DNA from: Candidatus Parvarchaeota archaeon
GTDB taxonomy: Archaea > Nanobdellota > Nanobdellia > Pacearchaeales > GW2011-AR1
Length of the DNA stretch: 6,609 nt
NCBI GenBank assembly: GCA_004195435.1
Contig: PSPM01000036.1
Location: 1 to 6,609 of the forward strand
Reading direction: 5' to 3'
This document shows, one piece after another, positions 1 to 5,456 of the stretch (within the stretch, counting starts at the first letter, position 1; each line of letters begins with the position of its first letter). Position numbers and translations under genes: made by a program. The notes under the pieces are model-generated. The model was not told where the DNA came from. It saw nothing but the letters and a program-made list of their open reading frames with translations, and made no database searches.

Positions 1-133
1 TTAGATTACCTTTTTCCAAATTGGCTTCTTCTAAATTTGCTTCACTAAGATTTATTCCAATCAAACTAACCCAAAAATATTTATCTTTGAGTCTTTTACT
101 ATAATCTTTTGCATCAAATATTCTAAATCCCAT
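1..133 (-). CDS. pentapeptide-repeat protein, N-terminal part (runs off the left edge)
   Basis: An open frame starts at ATG 131-133 and is still open at base 1, giving 44 residues. The first ~25 residues (MGFRIFDAKDYSKRL onward) are a non-repeat lead-in. From about residue 28 there are consecutive five-residue units with Leu at the centre and Asn or Ala before it (N28 L29, N33 L34, N38 L39, N43 L44). This is the A(N/D)LxX pattern of pentapeptide-repeat proteins, which fold into a right-handed beta helix. The family has no single function; members include DNA-gyrase-protecting DNA mimics and many uncharacterised proteins, so no role is assigned. The start lies only 9 bases after the tRNA-Ser 3' end on the same strand. 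A TATA box at the usual distance would fall inside the tRNA, so this gene is probably co-transcribed with the tRNA. The true start could differ. Confidence 0.75.
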   Translation of the reverse strand, partial: MGFRIFDAKDYSKRLKDKYFWVSLIGINLSEANLEEANLEKGNL

Positions 134-142
134 ATTATAAAA

Positions 143-226
143 CGCCCGAGCCAGGATTCGAACCTGGGAATCCACAAGGGAAACGGGTTCTCCAAACCCG
201 CGCCGTAACCACTGGGCCACTCGGGC
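143..226 (-). tRNA. tRNA-Ser(GGA)
   Basis: Read on the minus strand, GCCCGAG pairs perfectly with CTCGGGC to give a 7-bp acceptor stem, followed by a G discriminator base, as expected for tRNA-Ser. The D stem is GCC/GGC. The anticodon stem CGGGT/ACCCG encloses the loop TTGGAGA, so the anticodon is GGA, reading UCC and UCU. The variable region is long (about 16 bases, with a short TCC/GGA stem), which marks a type II tRNA. The T arm is CCAGG-TTCGAAT-CCTGG. No intron is present and CCA is not encoded, as is common in archaea. It is a substrate of the SerRS encoded at 4066-5343, which recognises the long variable arm. Confidence 0.97.
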
Positions 227-250
227 ACAAAATTTATTATATGGGTTGCC

Positions 251-258
251 TTTTAAGA
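251..258 (-). promoter_or_regulatory. TATA box of tRNA-Ser
   Basis: The minus-strand sequence TCTTAAAA is centred about 28 bases before the first tRNA nucleotide. The TATA-like box of tRNA-Asp has the same spacing, leaving a 5' leader of only 2-3 bases for RNase P to remove. It sits in the 50-base gap after the Nudix gene stop codon. Confidence 0.5.
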
Positions 259-276
259 GTTTTGATAAATTTATAT

Positions 277-909
277 TTATAATTCTAATCTAGAAACATA
301 ATTTTTTATATATGGCCATGAAGCTTTTGTCCATGATTCTATTTTATTTTCTGAATTTGAAAAGATTTCTTCCAATTCATTAATAGAATAAAATTGGCCA
401 TGTGCCATCTCACTATCTCCCTTTTCCACATTGTGTTTAGTTTCAGCTAATGCGACAACTCCAAAATGCACTTTTCCAACTTCATCAGAATCATCATTTA
501 TATAACCGACTATTTTAGGCAGAGGATAATTTTCCATTAAAACTTCTTCCTTCATTTCACGCATCATTGCAGCAATTATTGGATCAGTAGATTTTTCTTC
601 TGTATCTTTATCTATATGTCCTCCAACTCCACAAGACCATTTATTCATTAGTCTTGTTTCTGAATAATTTTGCTTCCCTATAGCTCTTCTATATGCGAAT
701 ATTTTTTTTGTTTCTGGATTAACTATCCAGACATAGGGGATAATTTGCTGAAAACTAGAATTTCTTTCAAGTTCATCATTTCTTTCTTGATATTCATATT
801 TTTCCAGAATATTCTTAATAAAATCTTGCTGTTGTTCCTCTATAAAACCATCAAAAACTTTTTCCTTAAATAAATTATCTCTTTTAATCACTAAAATTTG
901 TCTAGACAT
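277..909 (-). CDS. Nudix hydrolase (MutT-type predicted phosphoesterase)
   Basis: This 210-residue protein carries a Nudix signature: GVGGHID at 94-100, then REMKEEV at 117-123 supplying the metal-binding glutamates E118, E121 and E122. The motif INDDSDEVGKVHFG (137-150) after the box and the YVWIV...FAYRR strand pair before it (59-75) resemble the MutT-family group I know as COG4112, proteins of about 200 residues; this assignment is from memory. Nudix enzymes cleave nucleoside diphosphates linked to another group, and the substrate cannot be read from the sequence. The box is not canonical: the stretch between the glycines and the R-E helix is about five residues longer than the GX5EX7REUXEE pattern, and the Gly after EE is replaced by Leu/Met. 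No signal peptide or membrane segment is seen, so it is presumably cytoplasmic. The ATG at 907-909 lies about 26 bases from a clear TATA box, supporting this start and a leaderless message. Confidence 0.88.
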   Translation of the reverse strand: MSRQILVIKRDNLFKEKVFDGFIEEQQQDFIKNILEKYEYQERNDELERNSSFQQIIPYVWIVNPETKKIFAYRRAIGKQNYSETRLMNKWSCGVGGHIDKDTEEKSTDPIIAAMMREMKEEVLMENYPLPKIVGYINDDSDEVGKVHFGVVALAETKHNVEKGDSEMAHGQFYSINELEEIFSNSENKIESWTKASWPYIKNYVSRLEL

Positions 910-930
910 TCAATATTAGAATATAGGAAA

Positions 931-938
931 TTTATAAA
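931..938 (-). promoter_or_regulatory. TATA box of the Nudix gene
   Basis: TTTATAAA, identical on both strands, is centred 25.5 bases upstream of the Nudix ATG. This is the archaeal TATA-to-start distance, so transcription should begin at or next to the ATG. It lies in the 33-base gap behind the 76-residue ORF, showing that the Nudix gene need not depend on the uS10 transcript. Confidence 0.65.
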
Positions 939-942
939 TTTA

Positions 943-1173
943 TCACTCTTTGAGCTTATATAATAAATTTCTTTCTTTATCGGAATCTTTTGGAATTTCA
1001 TCAATAGTTTTTGAATAAATAGAATTATGAGACTTTACTTCTTCAGGGCCTTTAGCCATTCTTTCCAATGTATTGGGAATCAATGAATAAGTTGTAACAT
1101 TACAATCTAAAATCTCTCTTGATCCTCTCTCAACAGTCAATCTTATCTCATTTGGTAAATAATTTGAATCCAT
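943..1173 (-). CDS. small protein of unknown function, coupled to uS10
   Basis: I do not recognise this 76-residue protein. It is hydrophilic and highly charged (starting MDSNYLPNEIRLTVERGS), with no membrane segment, no signal peptide, one cysteine (C24) and a Lys/Glu/Asp-rich C-terminal third. Its ATG follows the uS10 TAA stop after one base (TAA-A-ATG). No TATA box can sit at the usual distance except inside the uS10 gene, so it is almost certainly co-transcribed and translationally coupled with uS10. That suggests a ribosome- or translation-related role, but this is guilt by association only. Reality of the gene is supported by the tight spacing, same strand and an uninterrupted frame filling the gap to the next promoter; homologues have not been checked. 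Confidence 0.65.
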   Translation of the reverse strand: MDSNYLPNEIRLTVERGSREILDCNVTTYSLIPNTLERMAKGPEEVKSHNSIYSKTIDEIPKDSDKERNLLYKLKE

Positions 1174-1174
1174 T

Positions 1175-1483
1175 TTAATCTTTCATCTCTATTTTAATTT
1201 GTACAGACCTAGGTATTTTAAGCATCATTATAGGATGAAGTATTCTATCTTCAGCAGGTAAATCAAGCACTCTTTTATGAACTCTCATCTCAAATCTATC
1301 AAAAGTTGCAGTTCCATCCCCACACGGAGATTTTCTTGTTGTTATTTTCAATCTTTTAGTTGGCAAGGGAATTGGGCCTCTAACCAGCAACCCAGTTCTA
1401 GAAGTTATTTCTTTTATCATTCCAATTACATTATTTAATTCTTTTATGTTTATGCTACTTAACTTTATTCTGACTTTTGCCAT
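1175..1483 (-). CDS. rps10: 30S ribosomal protein uS10 (S10)
   Basis: This 102-residue protein is a full-length archaeal uS10, a component of the head of the small ribosomal subunit. Family features are the N-terminal strand AKVRIKLSS, the segment TGLLVRGPIPLPTKRLKITTRKSPCGDGTATFD in the middle (about 30-62), the FEMRVHKRVLDL helix region (about 63-75), and the C-terminal strand IPRSVQIKIEM. ATG 1481-1483 lies 26.5 bases from a TATA-like box, indicating a leaderless message. In many archaea this gene follows the EF-1 alpha gene in the str cluster. Here it instead opens its own transcription unit, behind a divergent antiporter gene, with a 76-residue unknown gene 1 base downstream. The identification is secure. 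Confidence 0.96.
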   Translation of the reverse strand: MAKVRIKLSSINIKELNNVIGMIKEITSRTGLLVRGPIPLPTKRLKITTRKSPCGDGTATFDRFEMRVHKRVLDLPAEDRILHPIMMLKIPRSVQIKIEMKD

Positions 1484-1505
1484 TATATATTATAAAAAAT
1501 TCAGT

Positions 1506-1513
1506 TTTTAAAG
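1506..1513 (-). promoter_or_regulatory. TATA box of rps10 (possibly bidirectional)
   Basis: The minus-strand sequence CTTTAAAA is centred 26.5 bases upstream of the rps10 ATG. Its core TTTAAA is palindromic. On the plus strand the same element lies about 25 bases before the first base of the hairpin at 1534, so it could also start transcription rightward. TATA orientation in archaea is set by the flanking BRE, which I cannot score reliably here. Confidence 0.6.
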
Positions 1514-1533
1514 ATTCCGCTGAAATTATTTAT

Positions 1534-1614
1534 GAACCTTGCACGCCGCGGGTGCAAGGTTCTTCCATCTCAGCCAAGTGAGATGAATATGATTCTCAAT
1601 TCTGTATAGCAAGG
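1534..1614. other. paired-hairpin region; candidate small RNA or structured leader
   Basis: Two strong stem-loops lie in tandem in the divergent gap between rps10 and the antiporter. Stem 1 (1534-1544 with 1552-1562) is a perfect 11-bp stem, GAACCTTGCAC/GTGCAAGGTTC, closing a 7-base loop GCCGCGG. Stem 2 (1566-1572 with 1579-1585) is a perfect 7-bp stem, CATCTCA/TGAGATG, with loop GCCAAG. Only three bases separate them. The stems and loops are much richer in G and C than the surrounding DNA, as structured RNA genes often are in AT-rich archaea. A second GCAAGG at 1609-1614 could pair with CCTTGC at 1537-1542 in competition with stem 1. TATA-like elements flank the region on both sides, so either strand could be transcribed. 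No tRNA fold, C/D box pair or ACA-box arrangement fits. No known RNA family is assigned. Confidence 0.45.
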
Positions 1615-1622
1615 TATTTAAA
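1615..1622 (+). promoter_or_regulatory. TATA box of the antiporter gene
   Basis: TATTTAAA is centred 32 bases before ATG 1651, predicting a 5' leader of about six bases rather than a fully leaderless message. No Shine-Dalgarno motif precedes the ATG. On the minus strand the overlapping element TTTTAAAT could fire leftward, into the hairpin region. Confidence 0.45.
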
Positions 1623-1650
1623 ATTAATTAGATAGCTAAGCTAAAGAAAA

Positions 1651-2280
1651 ATGGAAGGAGTGATATTTGAATTAACTATTGTCATTGTAATTGCTGCTGT
1701 ACTTGCAATGTTTGGAAAATTAATTAGGCAACCTCCAATAATTGCTTACTTATTTACAGGAATTTTAGTTGGTCCTCTTGTTTTTGATCTAATAAATTCT
1801 ACAGAAGTTATGCAAGCATTCGCCCATATGGGGGTAGCATTTCTTTTATTTATTGTCGGACTTAATTTAGACTTTAGAGTTTTAAGAGACGTAGGAAAAA
1901 TATCATTAATTTCTGGATTTGGTTCTATGGCTTTAGTTTCTATATCAACATTTTTTATTGCAATAGGACTTCTTGGATTAGACTCAACATCTTCTTTATT
2001 CTTATCTATAGCTTTCGTATTTTCAAGTACGGTTGTAGTTGTTAAATTATTATCTGATAAAAATGAATTGGAAACCTTACATGGAAGAATTGCTTTGGGA
2101 ATTTTAATAGTTGAAGATTTTGTTGCAGCAATAGCCTTGATGGTAATTCCAGTTATTGGTGCCGGAGATCCTTCTTTAATTTTCTTACAAATAGGAAAAA
2201 GTATCATGCTAATAGGTGGAGTCTTTCTTTTTTCCCATCTATTTTTATCAAGAGGCCTTATTGGTTGCAGTAATATTTGA
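1651..2280 (+). CDS. cation/proton antiporter (CPA2, KefB/YbaL-like), N-terminal fragment of a split gene
   Basis: These 209 residues are the first half of a monovalent cation:proton antiporter of the inner membrane. Visible family features are RQPPIIAYLFTGILVGP (26-42), GVAFLLFIVGLNLD (61-74), the SSTVVVVKLLSDKNELETLHGRIALG segment (125-150), and the ion-site pair E155-D156 in LIVEDFVAAI. The ED pair resembles E. coli YbaL rather than the QD of KefB/KefC. At least six hydrophobic segments are present. From about residue 202 the frame leaves the family (GLIGCSNI, then TGA), while the continuation of the protein appears in another frame, overlapping by 65 bases. The two pieces do not abut cleanly: about 20 residues expected between them are missing. 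ATG 1651 was chosen because the first helix begins right after it and a TATA box precedes it. Probably a pseudogene, or a sequencing/assembly error. Confidence 0.85.
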   Translation: MEGVIFELTIVIVIAAVLAMFGKLIRQPPIIAYLFTGILVGPLVFDLINSTEVMQAFAHMGVAFLLFIVGLNLDFRVLRDVGKISLISGFGSMALVSISTFFIAIGLLGLDSTSSLFLSIAFVFSSTVVVVKLLSDKNELETLHGRIALGILIVEDFVAAIALMVIPVIGAGDPSLIFLQIGKSIMLIGGVFLFSHLFLSRGLIGCSNI

Positions 2281-3286
2281 TTATCTTGGTTTTTCTTTAG
2301 AGATTGGAGCATTATTAGCTGGTATGGCTCTCGCTTCTTCCAAATACAGTTTAGAAATTAAAAGTAAGGTAAAAGGTTTAAGAGACTTCTTTGTAGTTCT
2401 ATTTTTTGTATTCTTCGGATCGCAACTTGCAGGACCTATAACCTCTGAATTATTATATAATGCAACCATATTGTCTGCTTTCATACTTTTTGGGAAACCT
2501 TTAATTGTAATGACATTCATGAAATTTGCAGGAAATAAAAAGAGAACAAATTTCTTCACTGGAACTAGTTTGGCACAAGTTAGCGAATTTTCTTTGATTA
2601 TTGTTTTACTAGGATTCAATTTAGGAATAGTAACTCAAGAGCTATTCTCGCTAACAATTTTAGTTGCATTAATAACTATCGCCACAAGTAGTTACATGAT
2701 TTATTATTCCCAACCTATTTATAAAAAATTGGCTGGAATACTAGGAATATTTGATAATGATCAGCCAGAACTAAAAATAAGGAAAAAAAGTTCTAAATAT
2801 GATATTGTTTTAATCGGACATAATAGAATTGGATTTAAATTACTAAAGGTATTTGAAAAAGAAAAGAAAAAGTATTTAGTTGTTGATTACAATCCACAAA
2901 TTATAAAGAAATTATCTGAAAGAGGGATTAATTGTGTCTATGGGGATGCCAATGATTATGATTTCTTAATGAGTCTAAAACTAAAGAAAGCAAGAATTGT
3001 GATTTCTACCATACCTGAGTTAGATACTAATTTATCTATAAAAAATGCAATAGGTGAAGAGAAAACAATCTTTATTCCTACCTCTCATGCTATTTCAGAT
3101 ACTTTAAAACTATATGACTCTGGAGCAAATTATGTTATTATGCCTCATTTCTTAGGTGGTGAATTCATGGGCAATCTTTTAACACATTCTCATTTTGGTA
3201 GAGATCTTTTAAATAAAGAAGGTAAAAAACAATTAAAAGAACTAAAAGAAAGAGTATCTGAAGGGCATAGTCATCCAAAGAAATGA
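2216..3286 (+). CDS. cation/proton antiporter, C-terminal fragment with TrkA-N domain
   Basis: This frame carries the second half of the antiporter. From about 2255 it reads ALLVAVIFDYLGFS, then GALLAGMALASSKY (31-44 of this frame), FFVVLFFVFFGSQ (58-70), and SLAQVSEFSLIIVLLG (118-133), all hallmarks of CPA2 exchangers. After the last helix a cytoplasmic TrkA-N (RCK) nucleotide-binding domain follows (about 194-315), with the Rossmann motif GHNRIG (201-206), the acidic end of strand 2 in VVDYNP (222-227), and YGDAND (242-247). Such domains gate transport in response to NAD(H) or related ligands. A histidine-containing tail ends the protein. The GTG at 2216 and roughly the first 12 residues do not look like a genuine start; they are the overlap with the upstream frame. 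The frame is intact for over 1 kb, so the break is recent, artefactual, or tolerated. Confidence 0.85.
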   Translation: MESFFFPIYFYQEALLVAVIFDYLGFSLEIGALLAGMALASSKYSLEIKSKVKGLRDFFVVLFFVFFGSQLAGPITSELLYNATILSAFILFGKPLIVMTFMKFAGNKKRTNFFTGTSLAQVSEFSLIIVLLGFNLGIVTQELFSLTILVALITIATSSYMIYYSQPIYKKLAGILGIFDNDQPELKIRKKSSKYDIVLIGHNRIGFKLLKVFEKEKKKYLVVDYNPQIIKKLSERGINCVYGDANDYDFLMSLKLKKARIVISTIPELDTNLSIKNAIGEEKTIFIPTSHAISDTLKLYDSGANYVIMPHFLGGEFMGNLLTHSHFGRDLLNKEGKKQLKELKERVSEGHSHPKK

Positions 3287-3310
3287 CATCATGGTTCTTA
3301 AAAATGAAAT

Positions 3311-3988
3311 TTATTCCTGCTGCTGCTGAATGGTTTCTTCATCTTTTAGAAGATCAGTACTACCTTTATTTCCAAGATTGATTAAAAGATCTATCATTCT
3401 AAGAATCAATTCTAAAGAAATTATCAAAATTAAAAAATAAATTATTTCTGAAAATAATTCCGGAATCATTCCTAATTGCCTAATAACTCTATCCAAAGAA
3501 AAGAATTGTGGATTCAATAAAAACAAAGTTAATAGAGAAAATGGAAATATTTTAGCAAGATCTTTTGATAGATCTTCTTCGTAATAAGAAAGTATCCTAA
3601 TTGCTCCAACCATTGCCGCAGAAAGAATAATAATGCTATTAAGACTTTGAGTTGTTTCAGATAATGTTAATATTAATAAGGACAATACTGCAAACCAAAT
3701 AAAAATCCAAATTGGCAAAATTATAATATACTCTACTAAATAAAATATAACTGCTAAAAATTTATTCAAAAAAGGATGTTTTGTCCGATTATACCTATTT
3801 AAATTTAAAGATATCAAATCCTTTTTTGAAAGATATCTATAAAATTTCCAAGTAAAGATTGCATAAAAAGATATTAAAATTGCAAAAATAAATACATTAA
3901 GTAAAGAGGCATACTTATCTGGCAAGCTATTCGTCAAAGATTCATATCCAGTAATTATACCATTTAAAAAAGTTTGAAAAACACCCAT
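3311..3988 (-). CDS. multi-pass membrane protein of unknown function
   Basis: This 225-residue protein has about five hydrophobic stretches: 30-50, 77-109 (long enough for one long or two short helices), 117-134, 145-160 and 177-203. Between helices lies a polar segment, YYEEDLSKDLAKIFPF (135-150), the most distinctive part and the best motif for searching. I have a vague memory of similar segments in uncharacterised DPANN membrane proteins, but cannot confirm it. No catalytic motif or transporter signature is seen. The cytosol-like C-terminus is charged and ends in four glutamines and a glutamate, encoded by a short CTG-type triplet run on the plus strand. The gene is convergent with the antiporter (24 bases between stops) and divergent from serS. 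Its ATG is 25.5 bases from a TATA box, so it is probably leaderless. Confidence 0.8.
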   Translation of the reverse strand: MGVFQTFLNGIITGYESLTNSLPDKYASLLNVFIFAILISFYAIFTWKFYRYLSKKDLISLNLNRYNRTKHPFLNKFLAVIFYLVEYIIILPIWIFIWFAVLSLLILTLSETTQSLNSIIILSAAMVGAIRILSYYEEDLSKDLAKIFPFSLLTLFLLNPQFFSLDRVIRQLGMIPELFSEIIYFLILIISLELILRMIDLLINLGNKGSTDLLKDEETIQQQQE

Positions 3989-4009
3989 AAAAAGACTAGA
4001 TAAATATAG

Positions 4010-4017
4010 TTTATAAA
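4010..4017 (-). promoter_or_regulatory. TATA box of the 225-residue membrane protein gene
   Basis: TTTATAAA is centred 25.5 bases upstream of the ATG on the minus strand. It lies only 18 bases from the serS TATA box, pointing the opposite way. Confidence 0.65.
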
Positions 4018-4035
4018 TTTTTCAACTTTGTCAAA

Positions 4036-4043
4036 CTTTAAAT
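4036..4043 (+). promoter_or_regulatory. TATA box of serS
   Basis: CTTTAAAT, preceded by an A-rich BRE-like stretch (TCAAA), is centred 26.5 bases before the serS ATG, indicating a leaderless transcript. The core AAACTTTAAA also occurs in the tRNA-Asp promoter. Confidence 0.6.
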
Positions 4044-4065
4044 AATAATTTTTTCTTATATAGGC

Positions 4066-5343
4066 ATGATAGATATCAAATTAATTAGAGATAATCCAGA
4101 TTTGGTTAAAGATAACCTAAAAAAGAAATTTGCTGAAGAAAAAATTTTATTTGTAGATAAAATTTTAAAAAAAGATACGGAATGGAGAAAACTAAAAACT
4201 GGAAATGACAAACTAAGATATGAGAGGAATAAAATTTCTAATGAAATTGCAAAAGCTAAAAAAGAAAAATCGAATACTAAAAAATTAATGGAAACAGCAA
4301 AATCTATTCCAAAAAAGATTTCTGAAAATGAAATAAAAATAAATAAAATAAATAAAAATATTCAAGAATATATGGTGCAAATACCTAATTTAATTTCCAA
4401 GGAAACTCCTATTGGAAAAGATGATTCTAAAAATGTAGAACTAAGAAAAGTTGGCAAACCTAAAAAATTTTCTTTTAAAATTAAGAACCATATAGAATTA
4501 GCAGAAAATCTGGGATTGATAGATTTTGATTCTTCAGCAAAATCTTCTGGAAATGGATTTTATTATTTGAAAAAAGAACTTGCATTACTTAATCAATCAT
4601 TAATTAGGTTTGCAATAGATTTTATGCAAAAGAAAAAATACGACTATATAGAAACTCCTTTGATGTTGAATAGGAAAGCTATTTTTGCTTCCATGGACAA
4701 AGAATCGCTAAAAAATTCAGTTTATAGTATAGATGGTGAAGATTTGAATTTAATAGGCACAGCAGAACAATCTTTATTAGCTATGCACGCAAACGAAGCA
4801 ATCCCATATAATAAGTTACCTAAAAAATATTGTTCTTATTCTATGTGTTTCAGAAAAGAAGTGGGAAGTCATGGAATTAATGAAAAAGGTTTATGGAGAA
4901 CTCATCAATTCAATAAAATAGAACAATTTGTATTTTGCCTTCCAGAAGACTCAGAAAAAATTTATGAAGAAATGTTGAAGATCTCAGAAGAAATAATGAA
5001 AAGTTTAAAATTACCTTATAGAGTTTTAGAAATTTGTTCAGGAGATCTAGCTGATTGGAAATACAGGAGTGCAGATATAGATGTTTTCAGACCTACAACT
5101 AATGATTATGGAGAAGTTGCATCATTAAGTAATTGCACAGATTATCAAGCTAGAAATTTGAATATAAAATATATTCATAAAAATGGAGAAAGAAAAGTTT
5201 TGCATACTCTAAATAATACAGCTCTTGCAACCTCAAGAATACTAGTAGCAATAATTGAAAATTATCAACAAAAAGATGGAAGCATAAAGATTCCAGATGT
5301 ATTAATCCCTTACATGAATGGACTTAAAGAAATTAAAAAGTAG
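4066..5343 (+). CDS. serS: seryl-tRNA synthetase
   Basis: This 425-residue class II enzyme charges tRNA-Ser with serine in the cytoplasm. The start MIDIKLIRDNPDLVKDNLKK is typical of the common (non-methanogen) SerRS. Residues ~28-102 form the long lysine- and glutamate-rich coiled coil that grips the long variable arm of tRNA-Ser. The catalytic core follows: motif 1 around IDFMQKKKYDYIETPLM (184-200), the serine-site TAE (232-234), motif 2 FRKEVGSHG...LWRTHQF (262-282) with R278, the SNCTDYQARN segment (355-364), and motif 3 NNTALATSRILVAIIENYQQ (383-402) with R391. Length is normal. The stretch between motif 1 and TAE (about 205-231) looks diverged from bacterial enzymes, and NNTALATSR replaces the usual NGSGLAVGR-type sequence. 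The substrate tRNA-Ser(GGA) is encoded at 143-226. Transcription starts back to back with the upstream membrane protein gene. Confidence 0.97.
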   Translation: MIDIKLIRDNPDLVKDNLKKKFAEEKILFVDKILKKDTEWRKLKTGNDKLRYERNKISNEIAKAKKEKSNTKKLMETAKSIPKKISENEIKINKINKNIQEYMVQIPNLISKETPIGKDDSKNVELRKVGKPKKFSFKIKNHIELAENLGLIDFDSSAKSSGNGFYYLKKELALLNQSLIRFAIDFMQKKKYDYIETPLMLNRKAIFASMDKESLKNSVYSIDGEDLNLIGTAEQSLLAMHANEAIPYNKLPKKYCSYSMCFRKEVGSHGINEKGLWRTHQFNKIEQFVFCLPEDSEKIYEEMLKISEEIMKSLKLPYRVLEICSGDLADWKYRSADIDVFRPTTNDYGEVASLSNCTDYQARNLNIKYIHKNGERKVLHTLNNTALATSRILVAIIENYQQKDGSIKIPDVLIPYMNGLKEIKK

Positions 5344-5356
5344 CTTTTCTATAAAT

Positions 5357-5456
5357 TTTTAAAATTATTTTTTAGTTTTCTTTGGTGCTTTTTTCTTAAC
5401 TTTTTTTGGAGTAACTTTTTTACTTTTTACTTCTACTACTTTTTTCTCAATAGTTT
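5357..5456 (+). terminator. T-tract cluster downstream of serS (candidate terminator)
   Basis: The plus strand just after the serS stop carries repeated T runs: T6 at the start, then further runs of four to seven Ts separated by a few bases over about 80 bases. Archaeal RNA polymerase terminates at such U-rich tracts without needing a hairpin. The same DNA encodes the lysine-rich tail of the convergent DoxX-like gene (AAA/AAG codons read on the other strand). Confidence 0.4.

Noticed and set aside
481..500. C-box-like ATGATGA and CTGA motifs on the minus strand
   Set aside because: They lie within Nudix coding sequence (INDDSDEV), are spaced too closely for a C/D guide RNA, and are explained by codon content.
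1534..1614. tRNA fragment, split-tRNA half, or H/ACA RNA
   Set aside because: No acceptor or T-arm sequence, no ACA trinucleotide after a stem, and no pseudouridylation-pocket internal loop can be found.
2216..2280. Programmed +1 frameshift joining the antiporter halves
   Set aside because: A single +1 shift would still leave the protein short by about 20 residues in a conserved helix, and no slippery-site structure is evident. Deletion or assembly error fits better.
1746..2619. Long minus-strand ORFs opposite the antiporter (1746-2312 and 2281-2619)
   Set aside because: They mirror a clearly conserved coding sequence and show low-complexity K/N/P/I composition with no family features.
3311..3330. 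CTG triplet run as a repeat element
   Set aside because: Only about four units, encoding the terminal glutamines of a protein; too short to call a repeat.
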